From: Basidiobolus meristosporus CBS 931.73
Taxonomy: Eukaryota > Basidiobolomycota > Basidiobolomycetes > Basidiobolales > Basidiobolaceae
Direction: 5' to 3'
Assembly: GCA_002104905.1 (NCBI GenBank)
Contig: MCFE01000288.1
Location: 1-64,000 of the forward strand
Length of the DNA: 64,000 nucleotides
Below the pieces are notes generated by a model. The model ran no database searches, was not told the DNA's origin, and worked only from the letters and a program-made list of their open reading frames with translations. The translations under genes and the position numbers were made by a program. Shown in pieces: positions 33,973 through 45,759 of the stretch. The stretch's first letter is position 1. Each line of letters opens with the position of its first letter.

Positions 33973-35091
33973 TCACATAATTGCTCTGGATGATGCTACT
34001 GAGCTAGCCTGCAGTGCTACTTGCTGATGCATTCTTTTACTTGCCAAAGGCTCTGGTGGTGGAGGTACTTCATGTGGGTCATCATCTGTCAGTTTAGCAG
34101 AAGAAACTTGCTGATGGTCAGGTGTAATGGCACATGCAGGTGCAAATTGATGCACTGGCAAGGCCCTTGGCCAAGTTTGATGTAATGCCACTTGTTGATA
34201 CAACTTGGCCCACTCCAATGGACTTGTGCCTAAATGAGCAGTTTAGCAAACTCTGGTTGTTTTGCTCAGAAGTGTGTGTGTTGACCTAACATGTGTCTAC
34301 TCAGTGTGGGGTGCTCTTGTGAAGGGTGTTGGCATAGTTTGGACTGAAGTGCACTGGTGTGCTGAAGTTACAAGCAATGGTGAGGAATCTGGCAAGGAGT
34401 GCTGGTGCAATCTAGACGCTGTTGCTTGAGGTCTGTATTCTTCCTCTTGAAGTTCACCTTCTGATTCCTCAAGGTATTCACTTACCCTCTGTCTGATACT
34501 TTGGAACTGCTGCCTGGATGAGTCCTGTGTATATTGCTCTTGGAAGCCACTTAGCTTTACTAATATATCATGTAAAACATTAGTCATTTGAGGTAAAGAC
34601 TCATTCAAAATCTCTTTGGTTCTTAAAGTGCAGGCAAAATTGGATGCATCCAGCCTGTACTGTGCAAATTGCGCACAAAATTGTTACTGCATGGCTTCCT
34701 TGTAAAATCCTCTCACTCTCAGCTCATTCTTGATTTCAATTCTTGTCTTGATATATGTCTTCTTACATACATCTACTGGCATCTTGAAGAAGAACTCATG
34801 CCACAGCTTTCTACACAGGTTCTTCCATTGCTGTTGACTCTCTGAGGTATCTATCTCTGCTGGATTAATGAATAGTGCCCAAATATTTGTATGAAGGCTC
34901 ATCATAGAGACTTGGGCCATACTAACATCATTTGGTAAGAACACAAACAGATCCAACATTGACATCACCAATCTGGACTGCACTTGTGAGCTGGCAGATG
35001 GGTTTTGTCTGGGTTGTATTAAGAGGAGTTGGGACTTGGTATAGGGACCATAGTAACAGATTTGGATACTTATGTGGTAGTGTATTGGCAA
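33973..35091 (-). pseudogene. Harb-1 accessory ORF2 with in-frame stops
   Basis: One minus-strand frame from 35091 to 33973 (about 373 codons) without a visible indel but with stops at 34684, 34297, near 34240 and at 33973. The N-terminal half is well conserved with Harb-3 (WKNLCRKLWHEF, VCKKTY, IEIKNELRVRGF, QMTNVLHDILV, QEQYTQDSSRQ). The C-terminal half is Ser/Thr/Pro/Gln rich. The family is not recognised. By analogy with PIF/Harbinger elements, whose second gene encodes a Myb/SANT-like DNA-binding partner of the transposase, it may be such a partner, but I see no clear Myb motif. Confidence 0.75.
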
Positions 35092-35410
35092 CTACCTGGT
35101 CTTATATGAGCTGTGTATGAAAACTAATGTGAATGTTGAGTTTTCCATATATTATGCATGATGCATCTTGGATTGCATTGACATGGATTGGATCCCATCA
35201 ACTGCAGATTTCCTATTTGATTACAGACTTGTGAGTAAATCATCAATAAAGATATAAAGTCATTGATTGAGCATGATTTTTGCAAGATAATGATGGGATA
35301 CATGGCAATTGATGGATATCTAATCATAAAGCATTGAAAATCAGATAAATAATGCTGATTGCGTCAATTTGAATCAATTCACTTCAGCGCAATCACCTAC
35401 TAATTTTAAT

Positions 35411-36293
35411 ATGACTTACTCATCTAAATGGACTTTTCTCATCAATCCCATCACTACCACGTGAGTTCCTTTTAGCACACTAGAGGACATCTATACCAAG
35501 TACTGTGGACTATCTACCCCAGTCTACTCAAGGAGATCCCTTTTTAAGCTTCTCTGCAATTACAAGAACTATTGTGCCACAAGGTTTCATCCCTTCATCC
35601 ATGGCAGCCAAAGACCTAGAAGATTTCATTTCCTGCTGACAGCAATGGAGAACTATCTTGCAGAGGGTATGAATGACCTAGAGCAAGCTTGGAATACTAG
35701 GCTCAGAAGCTCTGATAGACTTCCATATTCCAGAGTGTTCAGTAACTGGTTCTATATAAGGAGTATTTTGGATTCCTTCCCAGTCAGGATAAACAGACCT
35801 TCTAGAGGGCAGAGGCACTTTTATTCTGGCAAGTACAAGGCACACTGTGTGAAGCTTCAAGCCCTGTCTGACGTTGAGGGTAACATTATCTGGTTTAGTG
35901 TGCCATTTGCTGCAAGTATGCATGGCAAAGAACTTTGGGTAGCTAAATATTCAGAATTCAGTAGAGGGGAAAATGTATGGCAGACCTAGCTTATATAGCA
36001 GAGGATTGTCAGAGATTAGGATGTAATACAGCTTCTAGGAAGCCAAGGAATAGTGTGCTTAGCCAGAAGCAGAAGCTCTACAATGAGATATTTAATCATT
36101 TCAGAGTGAGGGCAGAGCATACATTTGGATATCTGAAGAGATTCAGCATATTGGCTGGTAAATACAGAGGAATGTCATATATAGGAGAAATCAGCTGAAT
36201 AGGTAACATAGATGGATACCTATTGATGATCAGTATATTCATACAAGAAGACATCTACTGAGTGAAATGTGTCTGGAGTGTTATGTAGAGTAA
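35411..36293 (+). pseudogene. Harb-1 transposase, inactivated
   Basis: ATG at 35411 (MTYSSKWTFLINPIT). A stop (TGA) replaces the Gly after PITTT at about 35461, and there is a frame change near 35980. First catalytic Asp kept in RSILDSFPVRI, second lost (ASMHGKELW instead of GSRHDKALW), Glu kept in AEHTFGYLKRF. The missing Asp by itself would abolish catalysis. Confidence 0.88.
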
Positions 36294-36476
36294 ATAAAGC
36301 AATCAAAGCACTATTCTGAGCAACATAAGTAAGATTAAATAAAATTACCAGTTACTTTATTCTACCACTGGCATTATGGTAGAAATTATAGTGCCAGATG
36401 TTGCTGTAGAGTGCCAAATCAGTCCAGCGCTATAAACAGGCTGGCACTATGTGGCACTATCCAATGGAACAAGTCT

Positions 36477-37581
36477 AGTTACTACTTAGGGATAAAGCTC
36501 TCCATAGGTAAAGGTAGCCAGGCTATCACCCTAAGCCAATCCAAGTATATTCAAGATATACTGAAGAAGCACCAACTGGAAGACTGTAAACCAGCAGCTA
36601 TGCCGATAGAGACAAGCCTTAATTTGGTCAAAGCCCAGTCAAATTAAGAGAGCTTGGTACCATCTGAAAGCACTGACTTTGCTTATTAATATATAATTGG
36701 CAGACTGATGTATATCATGCTGGGAACATGTCCAGAGATCTCATATTCAGTGGGAGCTGTCAGCCATCATAATCTGATTGTTGAATCTGATCAAATTGCA
36801 GTAGTTGTGCTGATTTTTAGTTACCTAAACAGATCTACAGATATCTGCTTAAGATACACTTATTAGGACTTAGAACAGGATCTTGTGGGATACTCTAATG
36901 CTTATTGGGGAAGAAATTTAGAAGACAGAAGATCCACCACATAATACACCTTTCTTTACTGTAAAGGAGTAATTTCACAATATTCAAGAAAGCAACCAAC
37001 TGTAGCACTTTCTACCACAGAGGCAGAGTATATGGCAGCCTGTAAGGCTATAAAAAAAGCAATGTGGATAAGGAAACTTTCCAAAGATTTAGGCTTATGT
37101 CAAATAACACCTATCACTTTATTTCAAGGTAATTAAGAATTCATACAATTAGGTAAATATCTAACTTCTCATACTAGAACTATGCTCATATATATTAGCT
37201 ACTATTACATATGTGAGGCTTTTGAGAATAACTTAGTTAATCTAGCTTACTGTAATACAGATGAATGATTGCAGACTTAGTTACTTAGATCATTACCTTC
37301 AAATCCTAGAGAATACTGGCCAAAATCCTTGTTGGCATTTACTTGGAGTACTTTCACCAATACATCAGGTATTCAGATCATGAAAAGTCTCAAGTTGTCC
37401 AAACAGCCTGACAATTTGCACACATGTTCTTGGGACCTTCCTAAGCCTATTTTGTGTTTGTCATGCCACAACCATGTAAAAGTATAAGCACTACATTTAG
37501 ATTCAATTAATCATGGAGTATAAATCACACAATCTACTTGTTGTCCCAATCACATTTAATATCTCCAAGACTCTAACAACA
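36477..37581 (+). mobile_element. CopA-5, 3' part of a copia-like element
   Basis: Plus strand: the end of reverse transcriptase (QSKYIQDILKKHQLEDCK), RNase H (STTEAEYMAACKA near 37012) and a 5'-truncated 3' LTR ending in AACAACA at 37581. Interrupted by stops (TAG, TAA). The part upstream was displaced by Harb-1. Confidence 0.85.
37276..37581 (+). repeat. Truncated CopA LTR
   Basis: Matches the inner and outer three-quarters of 26637-26983 but lacks its first ~50 bp. The polypurine tract is missing as well, so the deletion spans the junction with the coding region. Confidence 0.75.
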
Positions 37582-37720
37582 CAATTGATATCCCAGGTGG
37601 AGAAAGTAGTATCTTTGCTGTAAGGAAGAAACTCAAGTAACTCAATGTCACAGCCAAAAATTTGAGCCATTTACTGTTGTAATAGCAGAGGAACACTGTA
37701 GAGTCTTTTAAGCAGAGCAA

Positions 37721-38386
37721 GTGTGCCCAAAGATTAAGCCTAAAGAGAAACCTATCATAGCATGGGAGGGAGAAGATGTAGTGTTCTTACAGAAGCCTAA
37801 AAATCAAATGACATTGACAATCCATGAAGCTATCGAGTGCAATGATGAATGGTGGGCTAATATTCAAGAGGCTGATAGAAGTCTAGCACTCCAACACCTT
37901 AACATCAGTATATCATGGGACCATCAGGTACTCAAGGCCAAGCAGAATGGGCTTGAATTGTTCCATGAGCATTATCCTGGATTCAAACCAGCAAACAAAT
38001 TTTAGGCCAGCATTAGTTTGCTAGAAGTTTTTTTCAAGAGTAGGAGAAACTATTATAGGCAGAAGAACAAGGGGGCAATGGTTAAGAACCAGCAGCTTCT
38101 TCAGGAGACTACTTTCAGTAGGATCAACAGGCCTAAACAAGCGTCAAAGCAACATCAGATAGCTGGCAGAGTGCCATCAAAGGATAAGCTGGCAGACACA
38201 GCTGCACCAGCTGAACACTTATCAAGGAAAAGGTGTAGTTACACACAAAAAGCACTCAGTCAAAGTAATAGTGAAGGACCTGGCAGTGATAAAAAACAGT
38301 GGCTACATCAGGAGCCAACCACAGCATGGGCTGAAAGATCATCACAAGTGGGGAAAAGCAGCAGATTGCCTGCAGAGTACCAGTAA
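37721..38386 (+). pseudogene. Unknown protein remnant, basic and repeat-containing
   Basis: A single frame with one internal TAG (38003) and an upstream TAA; it can be traced from about 37660 (KFEPFTVVIAEEHC). The first part is acidic/aromatic (NDEWWANIQEADRSL, ELFHEHYPGF). The second is Lys/Arg/Gln/Ser rich. After 38386 the frame changes but the coding character continues to about 38565. I do not recognise the family. Low complexity and basic charge suggest a nuclear or nucleic-acid-binding protein, but that is inference only. Confidence 0.45.
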
Positions 38387-38505
38387 GGGACAAGCAGGCT
38401 AAAACAGATGCTTCACAGCAGCTTTTATCAAGGAGAAAAGGTAGGTCTTTATAGGCAGCACTTAAGCAAAGTAGCAGTGAAAGACCCAGTAGTGATAAAG
38501 GAAAG
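38159..38505 (+). repeat. Two-copy intragenic repeat, period 206 bp
   Basis: 38159-38299 and 38365-38505 encode related 47-residue units with the consensus RVPxxDK, LSRxxxxS, ALxQSxSExPxSDK. The period is not a multiple of three, so a frameshift arose between the copies after duplication. Confidence 0.75.
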
Positions 38506-39620
38506 GTAAATGAACTACCCAAGCCAGAAACAGGTGGGCATGAGAAAGAAGGTGCAATTCTTGCCAATTAGTGCTGTAAGCCTGGAACAGACTCAATCTC
38601 ATCAAAGCCAAGAAGAACTATCAACAAGAAAACAGCTGTTTCTGATGAGTTGGAAGCACAGCCAGTTAAGCTTCAGTCCAGTGGGGTAGATGAGATTGCA
38701 GAGAAAGGCAATTTGTCTACCTTGGTCTCCATGACCTCCATTGTGGACAAAGTGGAGATCCCACTGTCAAGAAAGTAATAACGTCAAGAACTCAAAAGGT
38801 AAATACTGTGCCTTCAGTAGTATTTTGGAACATTACTAGGCACACAAAGAGGTTGCAGCACTTCTTCAAACTCAGTGCTCAAGAAAACGTACTTGAATAT
38901 TGAAAGCATTTATTGCAAAGACTGGCAGATGAGTTGCTAGATCTTGCAGTGCCAGCTCAAGACCAGGACATATGGGAACCAGTGAGTAAACAGTGCCATA
39001 ATACCTTAGGGCTCACACCAAAGTCATGGAAACAGAGCAATACAGCCAAAATACATATTGAGTGGTAAATTTTAATGGAGCTACTTGTTCAGTGTTGGGT
39101 TGTGCTTAATGTTAGTGAAGGATGCAGAGACTTATGTAGGTTGCTTCAATTGGCAATTGAGGTACAACTGAAGTTTTGATGGAAATAAATCAATTTGTGT
39201 GCCTGAGAAGTAAGAGATATGGATGAGTCAGGAAGTAAGGAGTGTGAAAAAGAGCAATAGCCAACCAATGCACACACACCTAGGAGGTGATAGAGTGTCC
39301 AGGATCAGAAAGTGAGAAAAATAGCAGAGAACTAATCAAATTCACATTTGTATTGTTGTGATGAAAAGTCTTGACAAAGATTTTTGTGAAATCTGGGGTG
39401 CAATTATTTTTTAACAGTCTTTACGCAGTGTCCTAATGAGATCAATACCTCTAAGTCACAGGACTTTATGTTTGTGACAGCCTTTTGTTTGCATTATCAC
39501 AATAATTTTCCATAGCGCAATGTAACAGCAGAGGAACTTTGTAAGCTTTTGAAGCACAACAACAGTGGCCAAAGATAAAGCCCCAAGAGAAATCTATCAC
39601 ATCATAGAAGGGAAAGACTA

Positions 39621-40139
39621 GCTGTAAGAGTCTGGGGGATATTGGAAGTGATTGGGATGGTAAGTAAATTATGTGGCTTCCACTTAATGACATATTGAGT
39701 GTAAAAGTGGTATTCATACTTTTACATGGTTTTACATAACAAACACATAGTGTAGGCTTAGAAAGACCCCAAGAGCATGTTTGCAAAGTTTGGGGCTGTT
39801 TGGACCACTATAAGAACGTTCTTGTTTAGGGTACCTGGTATTTTGGTGTGAATATTCCAAGTAAATGCTTGGAAGGAATTTGGTTACAATTCTCTAAGAT
39901 TTGTAGGTAATAATCAAAGTGCCCAAGTTATGTGAATATTTGATTGGAGTGACAAACTATTGGAACACTCCTGCTTGACTAAATGCTCATACTGACTAGT
40001 CCTAATTTTGACCTACAATTTTCAGTTTTGTCTCTAGCCAAGGTTTGGTAAATATGTCTGCAATCATTTGACCTGTAGGACAGTAAGCTAAGATGACTGG
40101 GCCATTATCTATGACTTTGTGAATTCAAAGATATGTAAA
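39621..40139 (-). mobile_element. CopA-6, 3' end of a copia-like element, host of Harb-2
   Basis: 3' LTR at 39621-39967 (about 347 bp, TGTAAGAG to GGAACA), then the coding end on the minus strand (the counterpart of ADIFTKPLARD near 40040). It is cut at 40139 by the Harb-2 terminus. The missing part may be the minus-strand CopA integrase at 60091-60575, on the far side of the nested block. Confidence 0.8.
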
Positions 40140-40482
40140 AGACTTGTTCCATTGTACTGTGCCAGGGTGTGCGGCGCAATCCACAGTCTCTAAGAACAAT
40201 TGGGCGCAATATAATATCTACCAGTAGGCAGGATTGCTGTTGGACAATTTTGCACCATGCGGGACATTCTTGCACACGATGGCACAATCAGACATAATAA
40301 GGTTGGCACGGATGATTGCACCAAATTGTAATGTTTGCATCACATGCGCAAGGGATACCGCTATTATGGTAGGTAAATCTGATAGTTGGATATGTTTCTT
40401 TAGTATAAACAGAAATAAATGCGTGTCACACTATAAGCTACACTGATACTCACCATTTTGGTTACTATCACTCCAATTGGAT

Positions 40483-40487
40483 GGTAT
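40483..40487. repeat. Left copy of the CopB-1 target-site duplication
   Basis: GGTAT, repeated exactly at 49325-49329 beyond the other LTR. Confidence 0.93.
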
Positions 40488-40856
40488 TGTTGCAATTTAA
40501 GAAGTGATTTGGATATAAGGAGCTTATTGAGCAATAGTGATAATATTTGAGCTGTTGTTTATTAATAAATAAGCTAAGTATTTATACATTTGTAGATGTA
40601 ATGCAGCTGTAACACTAAGTAAGGAGGGCTTCTCAATATTCAGGAGCATTCTGTAACAGTTTCAGGGTTAGTACATAATTGTCAGTATTAGTGCTAATTT
40701 GATTCTGACTATAGGGGAATAATCATAAGATCATAGATCTGAAGAAAGTAGCAAAGCTAGAGCTGTATGTTAGTCCCACAGTGGCAAAGACTAGTCCAGA
40801 ATTGCTAAGTGAATTTTTAGCTGCTGAGTGATACAAAATAGTCCAATATGTCAACA
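40488..40856 (-). repeat. 3' LTR of CopB-1
   Basis: 369 bp, TGTTGCAATTT to GTCAACA. Same length as the 5' LTR after removing its insertion, and as the LTR at 59722-60090. Confidence 0.94.
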
Positions 40857-43800
40857 CTCCCCTTCAACTAAATAATTTCCTAATCCTAATCCCTCCTTGA
40901 GATACTCAAACTGCAGCCTAGCTAGTGGTTTTGTCAATATATCTGCCACCACATTGTTAGTTGGGCAGTACACTAACTCTACTACATTATTTTCTACAGA
41001 TTCCCTCACAAAGTGATGCAGTATATCAATGTGCTTAGTTCTGGCATGATTAGTAGGATTTCTAGCTAATGAAACACAACTTTGATTATCCTTGTAAATG
41101 CATGTTGGCTCCTCTGAATCAAAACCCAAGTCTTTGTATAATTTGTGTAGCCATATAGCCTCCTTGGTTGCTTGACATGCAGCCATGTATTCTGCTAAAG
41201 TTGTAGATAGGGCCACAGTTGGTTGTTTCTTACAATACCAAGTATCAGCTGCACCAGCTTAAAGAAATGCATAGCCTGTGGTAGAGCGTCTGTCAATCAG
41301 ATCCCTGCCCCAATCTGAACTACTGTAACCATCAAATTTCTGCCTATTAGCTGCTCCAGAGTATTCCAGTACCATATTTATGGTACCTTGTAGATATCTG
41401 AAAATCTGCTTAACTGCTGCAATTTAATCTGATCCATAATTTGGCATGAATTAATTGACTATTCCAACCACCACTGCAATATCTGGACATGTAGACACCA
41501 TCAAGTACATTAGGCTGCCAACCATTGATTGATAGGGAAAGCTTTGGTCTGTATTTGAGCTGTTTTCATCTATACCTGGCTGAGATTTGCCAAATTTTAG
41601 ATTATTATATATAGGGGTAGCTGCAGGTTTGCAATTTTCCATTTTGAAGCATCTAATAATGTCCCTGATATCCCTAAACTGATTCAGCACAATTTTTGTG
41701 TAGGTATAGCAAACTTGACTTCAATTCCAAGATCTTTCATCTGAAACTTGCTGAAGAGATCTGGTTTTGCCTGTTTAAGTGCCTCTTGGTCACTTGTAGC
41801 TATAATTAGGTTGTTGACATAAAGAACTAGGATGATCACACCCTTTTTGAGCTGTTTCACATACCTACTGTGATCTGCTGTGCTACAAGAGAACCCAGTT
41901 TCCTCTAGATATGTGTCAATCTTGCTATACCATGCTCTAGGTGCCTGCTTAAGCCCATACAACAATTTTCTAAATTTGCACACCTTATGGGGGTCTTTTG
42001 GATCAGTGAAACCTTCTGGTTGCTCCATATATATATTTTCTTGCAAATACTCATTCAGAAAGGCTGTTTTAACGTTCATTTGGTGTAGATCTAGACTGTG
42101 TACCGCTGCCAAGGCTAGAACTGTCCTAATGGAGTTAAACTTGGCATCCAGAGCAAATGTTCCCTTAAACTGTAATCCCTGGATCTGGGAATAGCCTATG
42201 GTCACCAATCTAGCCTTGTACTTATCAACAGCACCATTTGAGGTTGTCTTAATCTTGAAGACCCATCTACATCCTATTGGCTTTCTCCCATTTGGTAAAT
42301 CTACCAGTTCCCATGTTTTTGCCTTGATCAGTGATTGGTACTCCTCCTGCACAGCTTGTTGACACATGGTAGCATCTGGACTTTGCATTGACTGTTCCAG
42401 ATTCTGAGGTTTGGCACATAAGGCAAGATAGACTTCTTCATGATCATTGGATGTCTGCCACCAGGATCCAGGGGCATTTCTTTTTGTGGTAGATCTCCTA
42501 ACTGGGAAAGTCTGTTCTGATCTGGAACTGTCAGAGGTATCTTCCGTATCTGGCTGAATTTGGTACGTATCTTCTTCATTAGTGTTGATTGCATCATCAG
42601 GTAGCTGGCCAATGATTTCTGTTGCTTTCTGATCAGAATTCTCCTCAAGTACAATGTTGCTGCTCTACATCAGCTTCTGAATTTTGCCATCATACACTCT
42701 ATACCCTTCAGTATCTTCACAATACCCAAGAAAGATCCCTTTCCTACTCTCTAGTTCCAATTTTGAGCATTTTTTGTCAGGGATGTGATAAAAAGCATCA
42801 CTGCTGAAGATCTTAAAGTGCTGGAGCTCTGGTTTTTTGCCTGTATATGCTTCAAAGGGTGTAGAGTCACGTAGTGCTGTTGTTGGGCATCTTTTCTTGA
42901 TGTGTACCCCAGTAGCAACAGATTCAGCCCAAAACCTGTAGTCCATTCCCTTATAATGTAGCATAGATCTTCCCATCTGTACTATTGTTCTATTTGCACG
43001 TACTGCTACTCCACTGTGCTGTGGAGTATGAGGAACTGTGGTCTGTTGAAGTATACCAGTAGACAAGCAGTGTTTTGCAAACTCCTTTGAACAGTATTCT
43101 CCTCCATTTGTCACTTTGAGGTACCCTCAATTTACACCCATTTGTGTTTGTGCCATGTTCTTGAAGTGCTTTAGCGTCTCTAAAGCTTCATCCTTTGTTT
43201 TGAGGAAGTACACCCATGAACATCTTATTTTGTCATCAATAAACAACCTCAAGTATCTCTTGGCTTCAAAGGACAGTGTTCTCATAGGGCCACATATTTC
43301 TGAGTGTACAATAGCCAACATTTTGGTGGTATTGATGCCTCTGAGCTCTTGAAACACTGCCTAGCTTGCTTGCTATATGAACATCCCTTACAAACACTCA
43401 ATTTGATCAGAGTTGAGTATTTTAGGCCCAAAACAAGCTAATTTTTCACCAGTTGGCTCATTATCTCTTACCAATGTGTCCTAGCCTCCTATGCCACATC
43501 TCCCAGTTGGTTTCATTAGTTTCAGCAATGTTGACATACTCAGGTACAATGATCTTGCATTGTAACTTGTATATGTTGTGATCTCTGATTCCCAAAGCTA
43601 AAATTTGTCCATATTTACTCAATATTAAGCAGCTCATCTTAGTAAAAGCAAATTTCAGTCCCCAAGCAGTTGCTTTGCCAACTGAGAGCAGGTTCTTAGC
43701 TATTCCAGGTACATAGAGTACATCAGTGAGTCTTGCTGTTGTTGCCCCTGAGCTATTGCTCATATTTAGCTGTATAGACCCACTGGCGGTAGCTTCCAGA

Positions 43801-44383
43801 GCAGAGTTATCTCCCAGATAAACCTTTCTTGCAGGAATAGTCTTTAAGTTGCTGAGCCACCCCTTTATACCACAAATATGTTGTGAGGCTCCAGAGTCAA
43901 TATACTGCTCATTACTTTGGTTACTTGCACTATCTTGGATGATTACAAATAACTGTTCATCAGTAGTTATATAGTATGCCTGGTCTGGTTTCTGTTTTTT
44001 GTCTGCTTGTTTCTTCTTGCATTCTCTTGCCCAGTGTCCTAGCTCTTCACAGTAGTAGCAGCAACCAGGTTTTATTTGGTTTTGCTGCTTCCCCTTCTTT
44101 ACTGAGTGTCCTTTCTGAACTGAATAAGACATTATCTTCAAGTTTCTCTGCTTTATCATTATGTCTGAGTGCTTCATGGAGAAGTCTTTCATTTGACATA
44201 AGACTTGTTCCGTTGGATAGTGCCACATAGTGCCAGCCGGTTTATGGTGCTGGATTGATCTGGCACTCTACGGCACTATCTTGCACTATAATTTCTACCA
44301 TGATGCCAGTGGTATGATACAGTAACTGGTAATTTTACTCAATCTTACTTATGTTGCTCAGAATAGTGCTTTCCTTGCTTTAT

Positions 44384-45268
44384 TTACTCTTCATAATGCT
44401 CCAGACACATTTCTCTCAGTGGATGTCTTCTTGTATGAACATACTGTGCATTAATAAGTATCTTAACTATTTTACCTATTCTGCTGTTTTCTCCTATATA
44501 TGACTTTCCTCTGTATTTACCTGCCAATATGCTGAATCTCTTCAGATATCCAAATGTGTGCTCTACCCTTACTCTGAAATGATTAAATATCTCATTGTAG
44601 AGCTTCTGCTTTCTGCTAAGCACACCATTACTTGGCTTCCTATAAGCTGTAATACATCCTGATCTCTGACAATCCTCTCCTATATAGGCTAAGTTTCCCA
44701 TACATTTCTCCCCTCTACTGAATTCTGGATGATTCTCTACCCAGAGTGCTTTGTCATGCCTACTTCCAGCAAATGGCCCACTAAACCAGATGATGTTACC
44801 ATTGATGTCAAACAGTGCTTGAAACTTCACACAGTGTGCCTTGTACTTGCCAGAATAAAAGTGCCTCTGCCCTCTAGAAGGTCTGTTAATCCTCACTGGG
44901 AAGGTATCCAAAATACTCCTGATGTGGAACCTGTTGCTGAGCACTCTGGGATATGGAAGTCTATTGGGGCTTCTGAACCTAGTATTCCAAGCTTGCTCTA
45001 AGTCATTCATACCCTCTGCAAGGTGGTTCTCCATTGCTGTCAGCTGGGAACAAAAGCTTCTGGGACTTTTTTTGCCATGGATGGTGGGATGAAACCTTGT
45101 AGGGCAATAGTTCTTGTAATAGCAGAGAAGCTTGACAAGGGATCTCCTTGAGTAGATTGGGGTTGATGGTCCACAGTACTTGGAATAGATCTCCTCTAGT
45201 GTGTCAAAAGGAAATCCAGTGGTAGTGATGGGATTGATGAGAAAAGACCATTCAGATGAGTAAGTCAT
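44384..45268 (-). CDS. Harbinger-like DDE transposase (DDE_Tnp_4 type), open frame
   Basis: Cuts and pastes Harb elements in the nucleus. ATG at 45268, 294 residues, no stop or frameshift. The N-terminus is MTYSSEWSFLINPI; a putative helical region precedes the catalytic core. The DDE triad is complete: Asp in RSILDTFPVRI, Asp in GSRHDKALW, Glu in RVEHTFGYLKRF. The GSRHD and EHTFGYLK motifs are typical of PIF/Harbinger enzymes. 294 residues is somewhat short for the family, so an upstream exon with a helix-turn-helix could be missing. Copies at 35411-36293 and 56234-57113 are broken. It is divergent from ORF2, and a shared promoter between 45269 and 45760 is inferred. Whether it is expressed is unknown. 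Confidence 0.88.
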   Translation of the reverse strand: MTYSSEWSFLINPITTTGFPFDTLEEIYSKYCGPSTPIYSRRSLVKLLCYYKNYCPTRFHPTIHGKKSPRSFCSQLTAMENHLAEGMNDLEQAWNTRFRSPNRLPYPRVLSNRFHIRSILDTFPVRINRPSRGQRHFYSGKYKAHCVKFQALFDINGNIIWFSGPFAGSRHDKALWVENHPEFSRGEKCMGNLAYIGEDCQRSGCITAYRKPSNGVLSRKQKLYNEIFNHFRVRVEHTFGYLKRFSILAGKYRGKSYIGENSRIGKIVKILINAQYVHTRRHPLREMCLEHYEE

Positions 45269-45759
45269 ATTAAAATTGATGGATGATTGTATGGAGGCGG
45301 TTTGAATTGATTTGGCGCGATCTGCGTTATTTATCTGATTTTTAATATATTATGGTTAAATCTCCATCAATTGCCATGCATCCCATCATTATGTCGCAAA
45401 AATCATCCGCAAACAATGCCTTGGTACTTTTATTGATGCTTTAATCATAGGTCTATAATCAAATAGGAAATCTGCAATTGATGTGATCTGATCCGTGTCA
45501 ACGCAATCCAAGATGCATAATGCATAATATATGGAAAATTCAACAATCACATTAGTTTTCATATATATTTCATATAAGACCAGTTTGATGCCAATATACT
45601 GCTGTATAAGTATCCAAATCTGTTGCTATGGTCCCCATACCAAGCCTCAACTCATCTTTAGTACAACCCAGACAAAACCCATCCCCCAGCTCACAAGCGC
45701 GGTCCGGACCAAAAAAGTAGAAGTTGGATCCGTTTGAGTTCTTGCCAAATGATTTTAGT

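Larger units (their letters stand above)
33926..36476. mobile_element. Harb-1, Harbinger-like DNA transposon, left end missing
   Basis: Two divergent genes, accessory ORF2 (minus) and transposase (plus), as in Harb-3 but in the opposite orientation. The right terminus GGCACTATCCAATGGAACAAGTCT ends at 36476 and is the inverse of the Harb-3 left terminus. It is followed immediately by CopA reverse-transcriptase sequence (SYYLGIKLSI), so it was inserted in a CopA copy. The left end is lost at about 33925. Confidence 0.88.
37582..39620 (+). other. Unrecognised 2-kb segment between opposed CopA LTRs
   Basis: Not related to any transposon in the window. It contains a long decayed coding frame (next entry) with internal repeats. 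A ~90-bp block around 37676-37770 (GCAGAGGAAC, GCCCAAAGATTAAGCC, GAGAAACCTATCA) recurs diverged at about 39521-39615 in the same orientation. Both flanks are CopA LTR ends, plus on the left and minus on the right. It may be a host gene fragment or an unknown element. From 38800 to 39520 nothing is recognisable. Confidence 0.5.
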
